A DNA stretch of 16,992 bases, from assembly GCA_009903905.1 (NCBI GenBank), contig WYEI01000235.1:1-16992 (forward strand). Reading direction: 5' to 3'. Below, in pieces: positions 7,536 through 13,073 of this stretch. A program made the position numbers and the translations under genes. A model generated the notes under the pieces. The model searched no databases and was not told where the DNA came from. It was given only the letters and a program-made list of their open reading frames with translations. The stretch's first letter is position 1. Each line of letters opens with the position of its first letter. Source of the stretch: Pyrobaculum sp. (GTDB lineage Archaea > Thermoproteota > Thermoprotei > Thermoproteales > Thermoproteaceae).

Positions 7536-8645
7536 ATGGATTTGAAGGTGTTGAAGCAGCGGGCTGTGGAGCTGGCTGTCAAGCTCCCGTGGCAGGAGAC
7601 GGCGGATTCGCCCACCATTAGGTACTACACAGATTGGGCAAAGTTTGAGGGCTACCAGCCGCTGACGGAAAGGCCCGTCTCGTCTGTCTCCCCAGATCCC
7701 TGTGAGGTCGTCGTCGTAGACGGCGTGTTGGCCGGCGCCGGGGCTTGTAGCGGCGTTGAGGTGGGGAGGGCGTCGGAGGTCTTCCGGCATCTGGAGGTGA
7801 GGAGCAAGATCTTGGCTCTCCACGCCGCCGCCCTCGAGGAGGCTGTCTATGTCAAGGTGAGGGGCCGGGTGGAGCCTCTGGTGGTCAGGGCTGTGGGGTC
7901 TGCGGTTGGGAGGCACGTGGCGAGCCACGTGGTGCTCGACGTTGAGGAGTCCGCGGAGGGGTCCATAGTGGTGCAGGTGGAGAACGGGGCCGGGGCTATG
8001 CACACGGCTGTGGTGGAGGGCGAGGTTAGGGGGTCTGTGGAGTACGTCCTTGTCTCGCGGGGAGGTGGGCCTCAGTATGTGCACTCGGCTTTGTTGGTTT
8101 TGTCGTCTGTGTCCGCGCGGCCGCTTGTGGTGGGGGGCGTGATGAACGCGGTGAGGGAGGAGTACATAATTGGGGAGGGGGCGTCGGCCGAGGCCGTGGG
8201 CTTGGAGCTCGGCTTCGGCGACAGCCGCATAGACCACGTGGTGTCTATGATAAACGACGCGCCGAGGGGCCGCGGCTATGCCAGGCTGTACGCCGTGGCT
8301 GCTGACCGCTCCTTCGTGACTCAACGCGCAGTGGGGAGGATCACCCCCCGCGGGGTTGGGAGCGACAGCGCGGTGGAGGGCGTCGTCTACATCGCCGGCG
8401 AGGGCGCCGTGGCGAACACCCAGCCGATTATCTTGGTTGAGACGGGGGAGGTCGAAGGCGCGAGGCACTCAGCTGCAGACGCTGCGCTAGACGAAGAGAA
8501 GGAGTTCTTACTGAGGTCGCGCGGCGTGAGGAGGGAGGATCTGCCCAAGCTACTGGTGATGAGTCTGGTGGACCAGTACCTAGCATCTCTGTCTGAGCCG
8601 TCTCGAAAAGTCTTGGAGGCCGTTTTAAAGCCGGTGTTGTCCTAG
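7536..8645 (+). CDS. SufB/SufD-family Fe-S cluster assembly protein
   Basis: The product is 369 residues. The family forms the scaffold of the SUF system, where SufB/SufD bind the ATPase SufC and build Fe-S clusters. The N-terminal part (1-60, 'SPTIRYYTDW') is the variable region. Residues from about 95 to 310 form regular short beta strands with repeating V/E/G patterns, as expected for the SufB/D beta-helix. The C-terminus (about 309-330) has the family signature ARHSAADAALDEEKEFLLRS, matching the usual 'SHGA..G.LDEE.lFYLrSRG', with H311 in the conserved histidine position. No cysteine matching the SufB scaffold position is apparent near it, which favours a SufD-like partner. SufC is not nearby, so it must be encoded elsewhere. 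The 3' end overlaps the convergent tiaS by the palindromic stop CTAG. Confidence 0.82.
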   Translation: MDLKVLKQRAVELAVKLPWQETADSPTIRYYTDWAKFEGYQPLTERPVSSVSPDPCEVVVVDGVLAGAGACSGVEVGRASEVFRHLEVRSKILALHAAALEEAVYVKVRGRVEPLVVRAVGSAVGRHVASHVVLDVEESAEGSIVVQVENGAGAMHTAVVEGEVRGSVEYVLVSRGGGPQYVHSALLVLSSVSARPLVVGGVMNAVREEYIIGEGASAEAVGLELGFGDSRIDHVVSMINDAPRGRGYARLYAVAADRSFVTQRAVGRITPRGVGSDSAVEGVVYIAGEGAVANTQPIILVETGEVEGARHSAADAALDEEKEFLLRSRGVRREDLPKLLVMSLVDQYLASLSEPSRKVLEAVLKPVLS

Positions 8646-9889
8646 CCGATCCACTCCACGTCTCTCGGCGTGAAGAAGTTGGGCAGGGCTGGGTCTACCT
8701 CAGGCGGCTTGAGGAGGTGGCGCCGCTCGCCTGGCCGCGGAAGCAACGCCCTCCTAATGGAGACGTCGTAGAGCCACCTGGTCTCTGCCGTGTGTAGCAT
8801 CGTGCCGCACCGCCTGCAGGCCCACCCCTTGCCTCTCCCCAAGCTTTCAAGCGCCCCGCCGCAGTAGGGACATCTGGCCTTGGCCTTTACGTATCTGCCG
8901 AGTAGGTACGCCCTCTCCACGTAGAGGTAGAGGCCGCCCCGCCTGGGCTTCAAGCCGCCGTAGAGGACCACGTCGCAACCGACGCACCTCTCGAGCTCAG
9001 ACACCAGCTTGCCCAGGTGCCTGTAGACTATAAACGTAACTCCGTTGTCGAGCCTGCCCATTAAATGCCTGGCCTTGATGCGGCGGGCCTCCGTCACTAT
9101 GCCCCGCGTGTGGTAGAAGGAGTAGGGGTGCGGCTCCTCGAAAAACACGCCCAGCTCCACGTGGGCGTCCGTGGCTTGGTTGGTGCGGTAGATGACCCAC
9201 CCCGACGGCCTGAAGCCCCACATCTCCATCAGCCGGAGGGCGTATATGAGGTGGTGCGGCGTCAGCCCGCGTATGCCGTAGTAGACGGGGTCGGGGCCCC
9301 TGGGCTCGATCAACACGCGGCCGCGGTCAAGGTTGTGGAAGGTGAAGGGGAACGTCAACGCCTCCATCGCCTTCACAAGCCTGGGCGGGATGGGCAACCT
9401 CTCCCCGCCTCTATATGCAAGTAGCTCGAAGGTGGATTTGGGGAAGACTGCGCCGACCGCCGCCACGGCTCCGACCCTCCCCCTGCCGCCCCAAGTCCTC
9501 ACGCCGGCTCTATCCGCCGCGTTTACGCTCACCAGCTGCGTGAGGGCCATGCGGTACAGAATCTGCGCACGCTCCGGCACATCCCCCACGGCCATCGCCA
9601 CGCCCGGATATGTCTTGCCCTCCCACCTGGCGTGTTGCCCCACCACGTCTAGGACAAGTCGCCACACCTCCTCCACGTCGCCCCCCGGCACGTCTAGGTC
9701 AAGCGCAACCGCGGCGTTTCCCCTTGTCTTAAACGGCACGTTGGGGTTAAGCCTGACGAGGCGGGGGAAGTCCCTAAACGCTTGGGGACCCCACCTCCTT
9801 ATGATTTCCTTTGCGAGGACGTAGCCGACGTAGGTGGTGCAACCGCCCCCGTGGCTGTCGGTGTCGTCGATGCCGACTACAACCCTCAT
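8642..9889 (-). CDS. tiaS: tRNA(Ile2) 2-agmatinylcytidine synthetase TiaS
   Basis: TiaS uses ATP and agmatine to convert C34 of the CAU-anticodon tRNA-Ile to agmatidine, so that the tRNA reads AUA and not AUG; this is essential in archaea. The product is 415 residues, the usual length. The N-terminus has GIDDTDSHGGGCTTYVG (6-22), the kinase-like TCKD signature, and RLNPNVPFKTRGNAAV (46-61), which is diagnostic of TiaS. A central ferredoxin-like region with RTWGGRGRVGAVAAVGAV (131-148) follows, then an OB-fold-like segment (about 265-330). A C-terminal zinc ribbon has C340/C343 and C358/C361. Two further cysteines, C302 and C305, precede it. Its ATG overlaps the stop of the upstream BtuF-like gene (ATGA, 9886-9889), so the two are translationally coupled. 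Confidence 0.93.
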   Translation of the reverse strand: MRVVVGIDDTDSHGGGCTTYVGYVLAKEIIRRWGPQAFRDFPRLVRLNPNVPFKTRGNAAVALDLDVPGGDVEEVWRLVLDVVGQHARWEGKTYPGVAMAVGDVPERAQILYRMALTQLVSVNAADRAGVRTWGGRGRVGAVAAVGAVFPKSTFELLAYRGGERLPIPPRLVKAMEALTFPFTFHNLDRGRVLIEPRGPDPVYYGIRGLTPHHLIYALRLMEMWGFRPSGWVIYRTNQATDAHVELGVFFEEPHPYSFYHTRGIVTEARRIKARHLMGRLDNGVTFIVYRHLGKLVSELERCVGCDVVLYGGLKPRRGGLYLYVERAYLLGRYVKAKARCPYCGGALESLGRGKGWACRRCGTMLHTAETRWLYDVSIRRALLPRPGERRHLLKPPEVDPALPNFFTPRDVEWIG

Positions 9890-10686
9890 CTATACGGCCG
9901 GTACCACCCATCCCTGAGAGACGGCCTAACGATGCTGGAGGTCGCCTCCACGAACTCCACGCCTCTTGCGGCCGCGTCGGCCACCAGGCGGAGGTCCAGC
10001 GGGAGCGAAGGGCCGTAATGCGCCAAGGTATCGTTGGGGGTAACCACGTGGGGCCTCCCGCGGAGCATCTCCAGTTCGTGTCCATACGGCCGCCTGCCCC
10101 TGGCCTCGTACACCACGAAGCCCGCCCTCTCCATAAGCCTCGTCGGCGGGGCTTCGCTGTGTGTAAACACGCAGGGCAACCCCCTCATGTACCTCAGCCC
10201 CACCCGGGTCAGCGCGTCGGCCACGTAGGAGTTGCCGCAGGCCAGGTCGTACACGCCCAGATTTATCACAGCAACCACGTCTTCATAAAGCGGGTGCCCC
10301 CTGAAGAGATCGCGGTAGATCCCCACGAGCCGGTCCCCCTCCTCATCTCGGTCGAAGATCCTGGCGAAGAACCTAAACACGGCGACTGCCTGGTCTATGT
10401 TCACCGGCGTTGGGACGGCCACCACAGCCCCCGCGGCCCCGGCTAGCCTCTCCACGAGGTGGCGCTGTACCGGGTAGTACAAGACAGCCAGATCGGGGCG
10501 TATCCTCCTCACCACTTCTAAATCCACCTCTATGAAGGTGCCCACAGTGGGCACCTTCATCAACTCCGCGGGCCTGTACGAGAAGACGTCTCGCCCAGCA
10601 AGCCCCACGTCCAGCAGGGCCAGGAACTCGTTAACAGAGGGGTTGAGGCTTATCACCCTCCGCGGCACGCCGTCGAGAGACCCCAT
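9886..10686 (-). CDS. BtuF-like helical-backbone metal/cofactor-binding protein without signal peptide
   Basis: The sequence GVPRRVISLNPSVNEFLALL at the N-terminus, 'VPTVGTFIEVDLEVVRRIRPDLAVLY' in two pieces around residues 44-70, and the long central helix are typical of the BtuF/FhuD/TroA-like periplasmic-binding fold, which binds cobalamin, siderophores or metals. There is no signal peptide, lipobox or membrane anchor, and no ABC permease or ATPase gene is adjacent, so it is probably cytoplasmic. I chose ATG 10686 (266 residues), not GTG 10713, because the TATA-like box at 10714-10722 directly abuts 10713 and could not serve that start. The gene is coupled by ATGA to tiaS. It contains a 29-bp near-perfect palindrome at 10532-10560. 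Ligand and role are unknown. Confidence 0.72.
   Translation of the reverse strand: MGSLDGVPRRVISLNPSVNEFLALLDVGLAGRDVFSYRPAELMKVPTVGTFIEVDLEVVRRIRPDLAVLYYPVQRHLVERLAGAAGAVVAVPTPVNIDQAVAVFRFFARIFDRDEEGDRLVGIYRDLFRGHPLYEDVVAVINLGVYDLACGNSYVADALTRVGLRYMRGLPCVFTHSEAPPTRLMERAGFVVYEARGRRPYGHELEMLRGRPHVVTPNDTLAHYGPSLPLDLRLVADAAARGVEFVEATSSIVRPSLRDGWYRPYR
10532..10560. repeat. 29-bp perfect inverted repeat (14-bp arms, one central A)
   Basis: Arms 10532-10545 and 10547-10560 are exact reverse complements around A10546, reading atgaaggtgcccac on the + strand. It lies inside the BtuF-like gene, and both strands can encode the same ten residues, MKVPTVGTFI. Confidence 0.95.
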
Positions 10687-10713
10687 GAGGATCACAACGG
10701 TAAAAACTTCCAC

Positions 10714-10722
10714 GTTATAAAG
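10714..10722 (-). promoter_or_regulatory. TATA-like promoter of the BtuF-like/tiaS operon
   Basis: The minus-strand sequence ctttataac is centred about 32 bases before ATG 10686, leaving a leader of a few bases. It starts just after the 3' end of the RNase P RNA gene. Confidence 0.55.
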
Positions 10723-10724
10723 TT

Positions 10725-10934
10725 GGGGCGCCGCGTACCCCCGCTTCTGTAGAGGTATCCGTCTAACCCCCTACCTGGGCCTCGCCGCGGCCTCACCGGC
10801 CCTGCTTGGGGGCCGCGGCGCCGGTTGGTTTTTACCCCCGCCTTTCGGCGGCCCGCCGGCGCCCTCCGCGGGCGGTGCGGGAGGTTCCAGGGGAGGCCCG
10901 TCTCCGGGCTCTCCCCGTCCCCTCGGCGCCCCGG
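10725..10934 (-). ncRNA. rnpB: RNase P RNA, minimal type T form
   Basis: This is the catalytic RNA of tRNA 5'-end processing, about 210 nt. On the minus strand the two ends form a perfect 9-bp P1 helix (10924-10932 with 10725-10733). A long hairpin with a GAGA loop follows (10890-10916; P3-like). Next is GGAACCUCCCGCACC (complement of 10874-10888), matching the conserved CR-I. Near the 3' end ACAGAAGCGGGGGUA (complement of 10736-10750) matches CR-V. CUCCCGC (10877-10883) pairs with GCGGGGG (10738-10744) as P4. GAGG just after P1 can pair with CCUC before ACAGAA as P2. Further supported stems are 10817-10824 with 10856-10863, a GAAA-capped hairpin at 10839-10852, and 10784-10792 with 10811-10819. 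The length is far below the usual 300 nt or more because most of the specificity domain is missing, as described for Pyrobaculum and relatives. Exact ends are approximate. Confidence 0.86.
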
Positions 10935-10951
10935 TGGACATGGCTCTCGTG

Positions 10952-10959
10952 CTTAAATG
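10952..10959 (-). promoter_or_regulatory. TATA-like promoter of RNase P RNA
   Basis: The minus-strand sequence catttaag is centred about 23 bases upstream of the P1 5' strand (10932-10934), which supports the assigned RNA start and strand. Confidence 0.55.
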
Positions 10960-10975
10960 TTTTCCAGCACCTGGA

Positions 10976-11254
10976 TTAGCCTTTCCACAGCCCGATGGCG
11001 AGGCCTATTAAAAAGGCGACGCTTGAGTACGGCACGGCGTCTTTTATCTTCATGGCGCTGTCCAGCGCGTCTTTGGCGGCGTAGCCCAGCTGTTGAAGCA
11101 ACCTGGTGACTTGTTCAGGCGACATGTAGCCTAAGGCGGCGAGCGCTATAAACAACGCGATGAGGATCAACGCCACGGAGAGGATCCTCTTAGCCAGCAC
11201 CCCCACCAACAGACCCACAACGAAGGGCCCCACAAACGCCACCAGCTGCTCCAT
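10976..11254 (-). CDS. Small FUN14-like membrane protein
   Basis: The product is 92 residues. It has a near-N-terminal hydrophobic segment (about 7-20, FVGPFVVGLLVGVLA), a second helix (25-42), an amphipathic middle (YMSPEQVTRLLQQLGYAAKD) and a C-terminal hydrophobic segment ending PYSSVAFLIGLAIGLWKG. The order of segments and the closing 'P.SS..F..G...G..KG' pattern resemble small archaeal FUN14-domain proteins, whose function in archaea is not established. It has its own promoter, so it is a single-gene unit between rnpB and the YkgJ-like gene. A plain hypothetical membrane protein is the alternative. Confidence 0.65.
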   Translation of the reverse strand: MEQLVAFVGPFVVGLLVGVLAKRILSVALILIALFIALAALGYMSPEQVTRLLQQLGYAAKDALDSAMKIKDAVPYSSVAFLIGLAIGLWKG

Positions 11255-11273
11255 GACAGCCTACTTCTACCCC

Positions 11274-11282
11274 AAATATAAT
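11274..11282 (-). promoter_or_regulatory. TATA-like promoter of the FUN14-like gene
   Basis: The minus-strand sequence attatattt is centred about 24 bases before ATG 11254, consistent with a leaderless start. Confidence 0.55.
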
Positions 11283-11294
11283 CCTTTCCATGAT

Positions 11295-11350
11295 GCACGT
11301 CCTGGGGGTTGCGCCTCGCGGCTTTAGCAGGTTCTGCGTAAACCTCGTGC
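11295..11350. other. Possible small structured RNA or tRNA-like remnant
   Basis: This 56-base stretch between two genes can be closed by GCACG/CGTGC. On the minus strand it contains an internal stem AGGTT/AACCT with a 7-base loop and a GCC-GCGA-GGC hairpin. It does not carry a tRNA T-loop consensus or C/D boxes. Strand, transcription and function are unknown, and chance pairing is possible. Confidence 0.2.
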
Positions 11351-11401
11351 GGAGCTTCTGAGGGAGCTGGAAAGGGATTCGGCGCGTAGGAGGGGTGGCT
11401 T

Positions 11402-12037
11402 TTAATCTCGCAACTTTTCCAGCGTCAACTCGGGATAAAACCTGCGGATAAAGGCGAAGCCGTTGACCACCGGGTAGAAGGGGTATTTGCCCTCGTCGTT
11501 GAGCTCCACCGCCCCTCTTTTCCACAGCTCCGAAAGCACCTTGGCGTATAGGTACCTCTTCTCGAGGGTCTTAAGGGCGACCTCGGTCTCCCGCGGCGCG
11601 TATTTCACCGCTATATGTATGCTAGACATCTTAGCGACGTCTGCGGGGGCTAGATCCCGGCGGACCACCGGACACAGGGTGGACATGACGAACTTTACGT
11701 CAATGCGTATCTCGCGGCTGGCGGGGTCCAGCTCGTATCTTATGACCTTCGGTAGATATGGGAAGGAGCGACACGTCAGAGGCTTGTAGAGGCCGTGCAC
11801 CATGCAGCTGGTGCCTTCAAGAAACGGGCATTTACCCTCCTCGTCTAGGTGCATCAAGTAGCTTATCGCAACCCTCAACCCAGACTTGACGTCGGCCACC
11901 TTATACGCCGGAGTGAAGACGACGGGCACGCCGAGCCTCTCCGCCAGCCTCTGCAGTATATACACCTCGTGAGGCAGGACCGTGACTGGACTTGCCCTGC
12001 AACAAAGGGCACAGCCAGGCTCGCAGCTGAAAGACAC
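11402..12037 (-). CDS. YkgJ-like (UPF0153) cysteine-cluster protein
   Basis: The product is 211 residues from GTG 12037. The longest frame starts at ATG 12055, but the TATA-like box at 12059-12067 is centred 26 bases before 12037 and only about 8 bases before 12055. The N-terminus has FSCEPGCALCCRASPV (C5, C9, C12, C13), followed by the second half of the family signature, GKCPFLEGTSCMVHGLYKPLTCRSFPY (shown here in part as KCPFL, SCMVH and TCRSFP). This is the zinc- or iron-binding cluster of the YkgJ/CxxxCxxCC family, once annotated as Fe-S oxidoreductase. Another cysteine (STLCPVV) follows. The C-terminal 80 residues are mostly charged helices. Substrate and role are unknown in this family. 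It is monocistronic. Confidence 0.78.
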   Translation of the reverse strand: MSFSCEPGCALCCRASPVTVLPHEVYILQRLAERLGVPVVFTPAYKVADVKSGLRVAISYLMHLDEEGKCPFLEGTSCMVHGLYKPLTCRSFPYLPKVIRYELDPASREIRIDVKFVMSTLCPVVRRDLAPADVAKMSSIHIAVKYAPRETEVALKTLEKRYLYAKVLSELWKRGAVELNDEGKYPFYPVVNGFAFIRRFYPELTLEKLRD

Positions 12038-12058
12038 GAGAGCCGCATCCCGCATATG

Positions 12059-12067
12059 CTTTATATA
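12059..12067 (-). promoter_or_regulatory. TATA-like promoter of the YkgJ-like gene
   Basis: The minus-strand sequence tatataaag is centred 26 bases before GTG 12037. This is one of the clearest TATA boxes in the window, and it decides the start codon. Confidence 0.65.
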
Positions 12068-12131
12068 CTCTCACGCCGTGGAGCGGCCGAGAAACGGAGC
12101 GGCTGCCCTATCGACTGGTCGTTGCTGGGGC

Positions 12132-13073
12132 TTAGAGCAGTCTGTCGGCAACTAGCTTCTCGAAATCTACCACGGATTTGCCGTCTGCCTCCACCGGCTG
12201 GAGGGCGGGCGGCAGTTTGCGGTAGTTGGGGTCGTACAGGCTTTCGTACCTCTCGTCAAATGTGGGCACCAGCTCATTTTTGTAGAAAATGCCGATGGGC
12301 AACCTGTCTCTTTCGACGATTTTGTCGAGGGCTTTTCTGATCTTTAAGTCCACCTCCTTCTCGTCGTGGACCACGGGGTCCCAGGCGGGGTCCGCCTCCT
12401 CCAGCTTGTATATCTTCTTCTCGTACCACTCCCGCGTCATCACGTTGTTGTAGGTGACGCAGGGGCTGTAGATCTGGACGAAGGCCGAGCCCTTGTGTCT
12501 AATGGCCTCTACTATGAGACGCGTCGTGTATTTTATGTCGTAAGAATAGCCCCTCGCAATAAAGGTAAAGCCTGCAGTCAAGGCGAGGAGGAGTGGGTTG
12601 ATTTCGCCTTGTGGGTTGGCCTTCGGCACAGCCTTGACCTTTATCCCTGCTGGCAACGTGGGGCCCGCCTGTCCCCTGGTGAGTCCATACACCGAGTTGT
12701 CCATGAGGATGACGGTCATGTCCACGTTGCGTCTGCCGAGGTGGAGGAGGTGGTTTCCGCCTATTGCCATCAAGTCGCCGTCGCCGCCCACCACCACCAC
12801 CTCTAGGGAGGGGTTGGCCAGCTTTATGCCGAGGGCGTAGGGTATAGCCCTGCCGTGGATGGCGTGGACGCTTGTGGTGCGCACGTAGTGGGGGAGGCGG
12901 GAGGAGCAGCCGATGCCGGAGACCAGGACCACGTTGGCTGGGTCTAGGTTGAGCTCGGCGAAGGCGTTATATAACGACTGCAAAATGCCGAAGTGGCCGC
13001 AGCCGGGGCACCACTCAGGCGGCCTCACCCACCTGTAGTCGGCCGCGGCTCTTTTAACCACTTGCATGGTCAT
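12132..13073 (-). CDS. 2-oxoacid:ferredoxin oxidoreductase, beta subunit
   Basis: This subunit holds thiamine diphosphate and a [4Fe-4S] cluster. With the alpha subunit it converts a 2-oxoacid plus CoA to acyl-CoA, CO2 and reduced ferredoxin. The 313-residue product has PEWCPGCGHFGI (C22, C25), GIGCSS (C56) and SPCVTYNN (C205), the four expected cluster cysteines. The ThDP/Mg motif is GGDGDLMAIGGNHLLH (97-111) followed by LMDNSVYGLTRGQ. Length and motif order match crenarchaeal two-subunit OFORs such as that of Sulfolobus. The ATG overlaps the alpha stop (ATGA, 13070-13073), and an in-frame ATG two codons later is an alternative. Specificity (pyruvate, 2-oxoglutarate or broad) cannot be read from sequence with certainty, so no symbol is given. 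Confidence 0.92.
   Translation of the reverse strand: MTMQVVKRAAADYRWVRPPEWCPGCGHFGILQSLYNAFAELNLDPANVVLVSGIGCSSRLPHYVRTTSVHAIHGRAIPYALGIKLANPSLEVVVVGGDGDLMAIGGNHLLHLGRRNVDMTVILMDNSVYGLTRGQAGPTLPAGIKVKAVPKANPQGEINPLLLALTAGFTFIARGYSYDIKYTTRLIVEAIRHKGSAFVQIYSPCVTYNNVMTREWYEKKIYKLEEADPAWDPVVHDEKEVDLKIRKALDKIVERDRLPIGIFYKNELVPTFDERYESLYDPNYRKLPPALQPVEADGKSVVDFEKLVADRLL

Noticed and set aside
7914..7931. 18-bp inverted repeat (CACGTGGC arms) in the SufB/D gene
   Set aside because: It encodes a repeated H-V strand pattern of the beta-helix; it is short, and nothing else supports a site.
10532..10720. 62-residue + strand frame starting MKVPTVGTFI, antisense to the BtuF-like gene
   Set aside because: The matching peptide comes from the palindrome; the rest has no recognisable features and no promoter.
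10725..10934. SRP RNA as an alternative for the GC-rich structured region
   Set aside because: It is too short, lacks the conserved domain IV GGAA/asymmetric-loop motif, and carries RNase P CR-I and CR-V pairing as P4.
11289..11360. C/D box small RNA (ATGATGC ... CTGA)
   Set aside because: The C box is imperfect, and no internal D' or C' boxes are present at the usual spacing.
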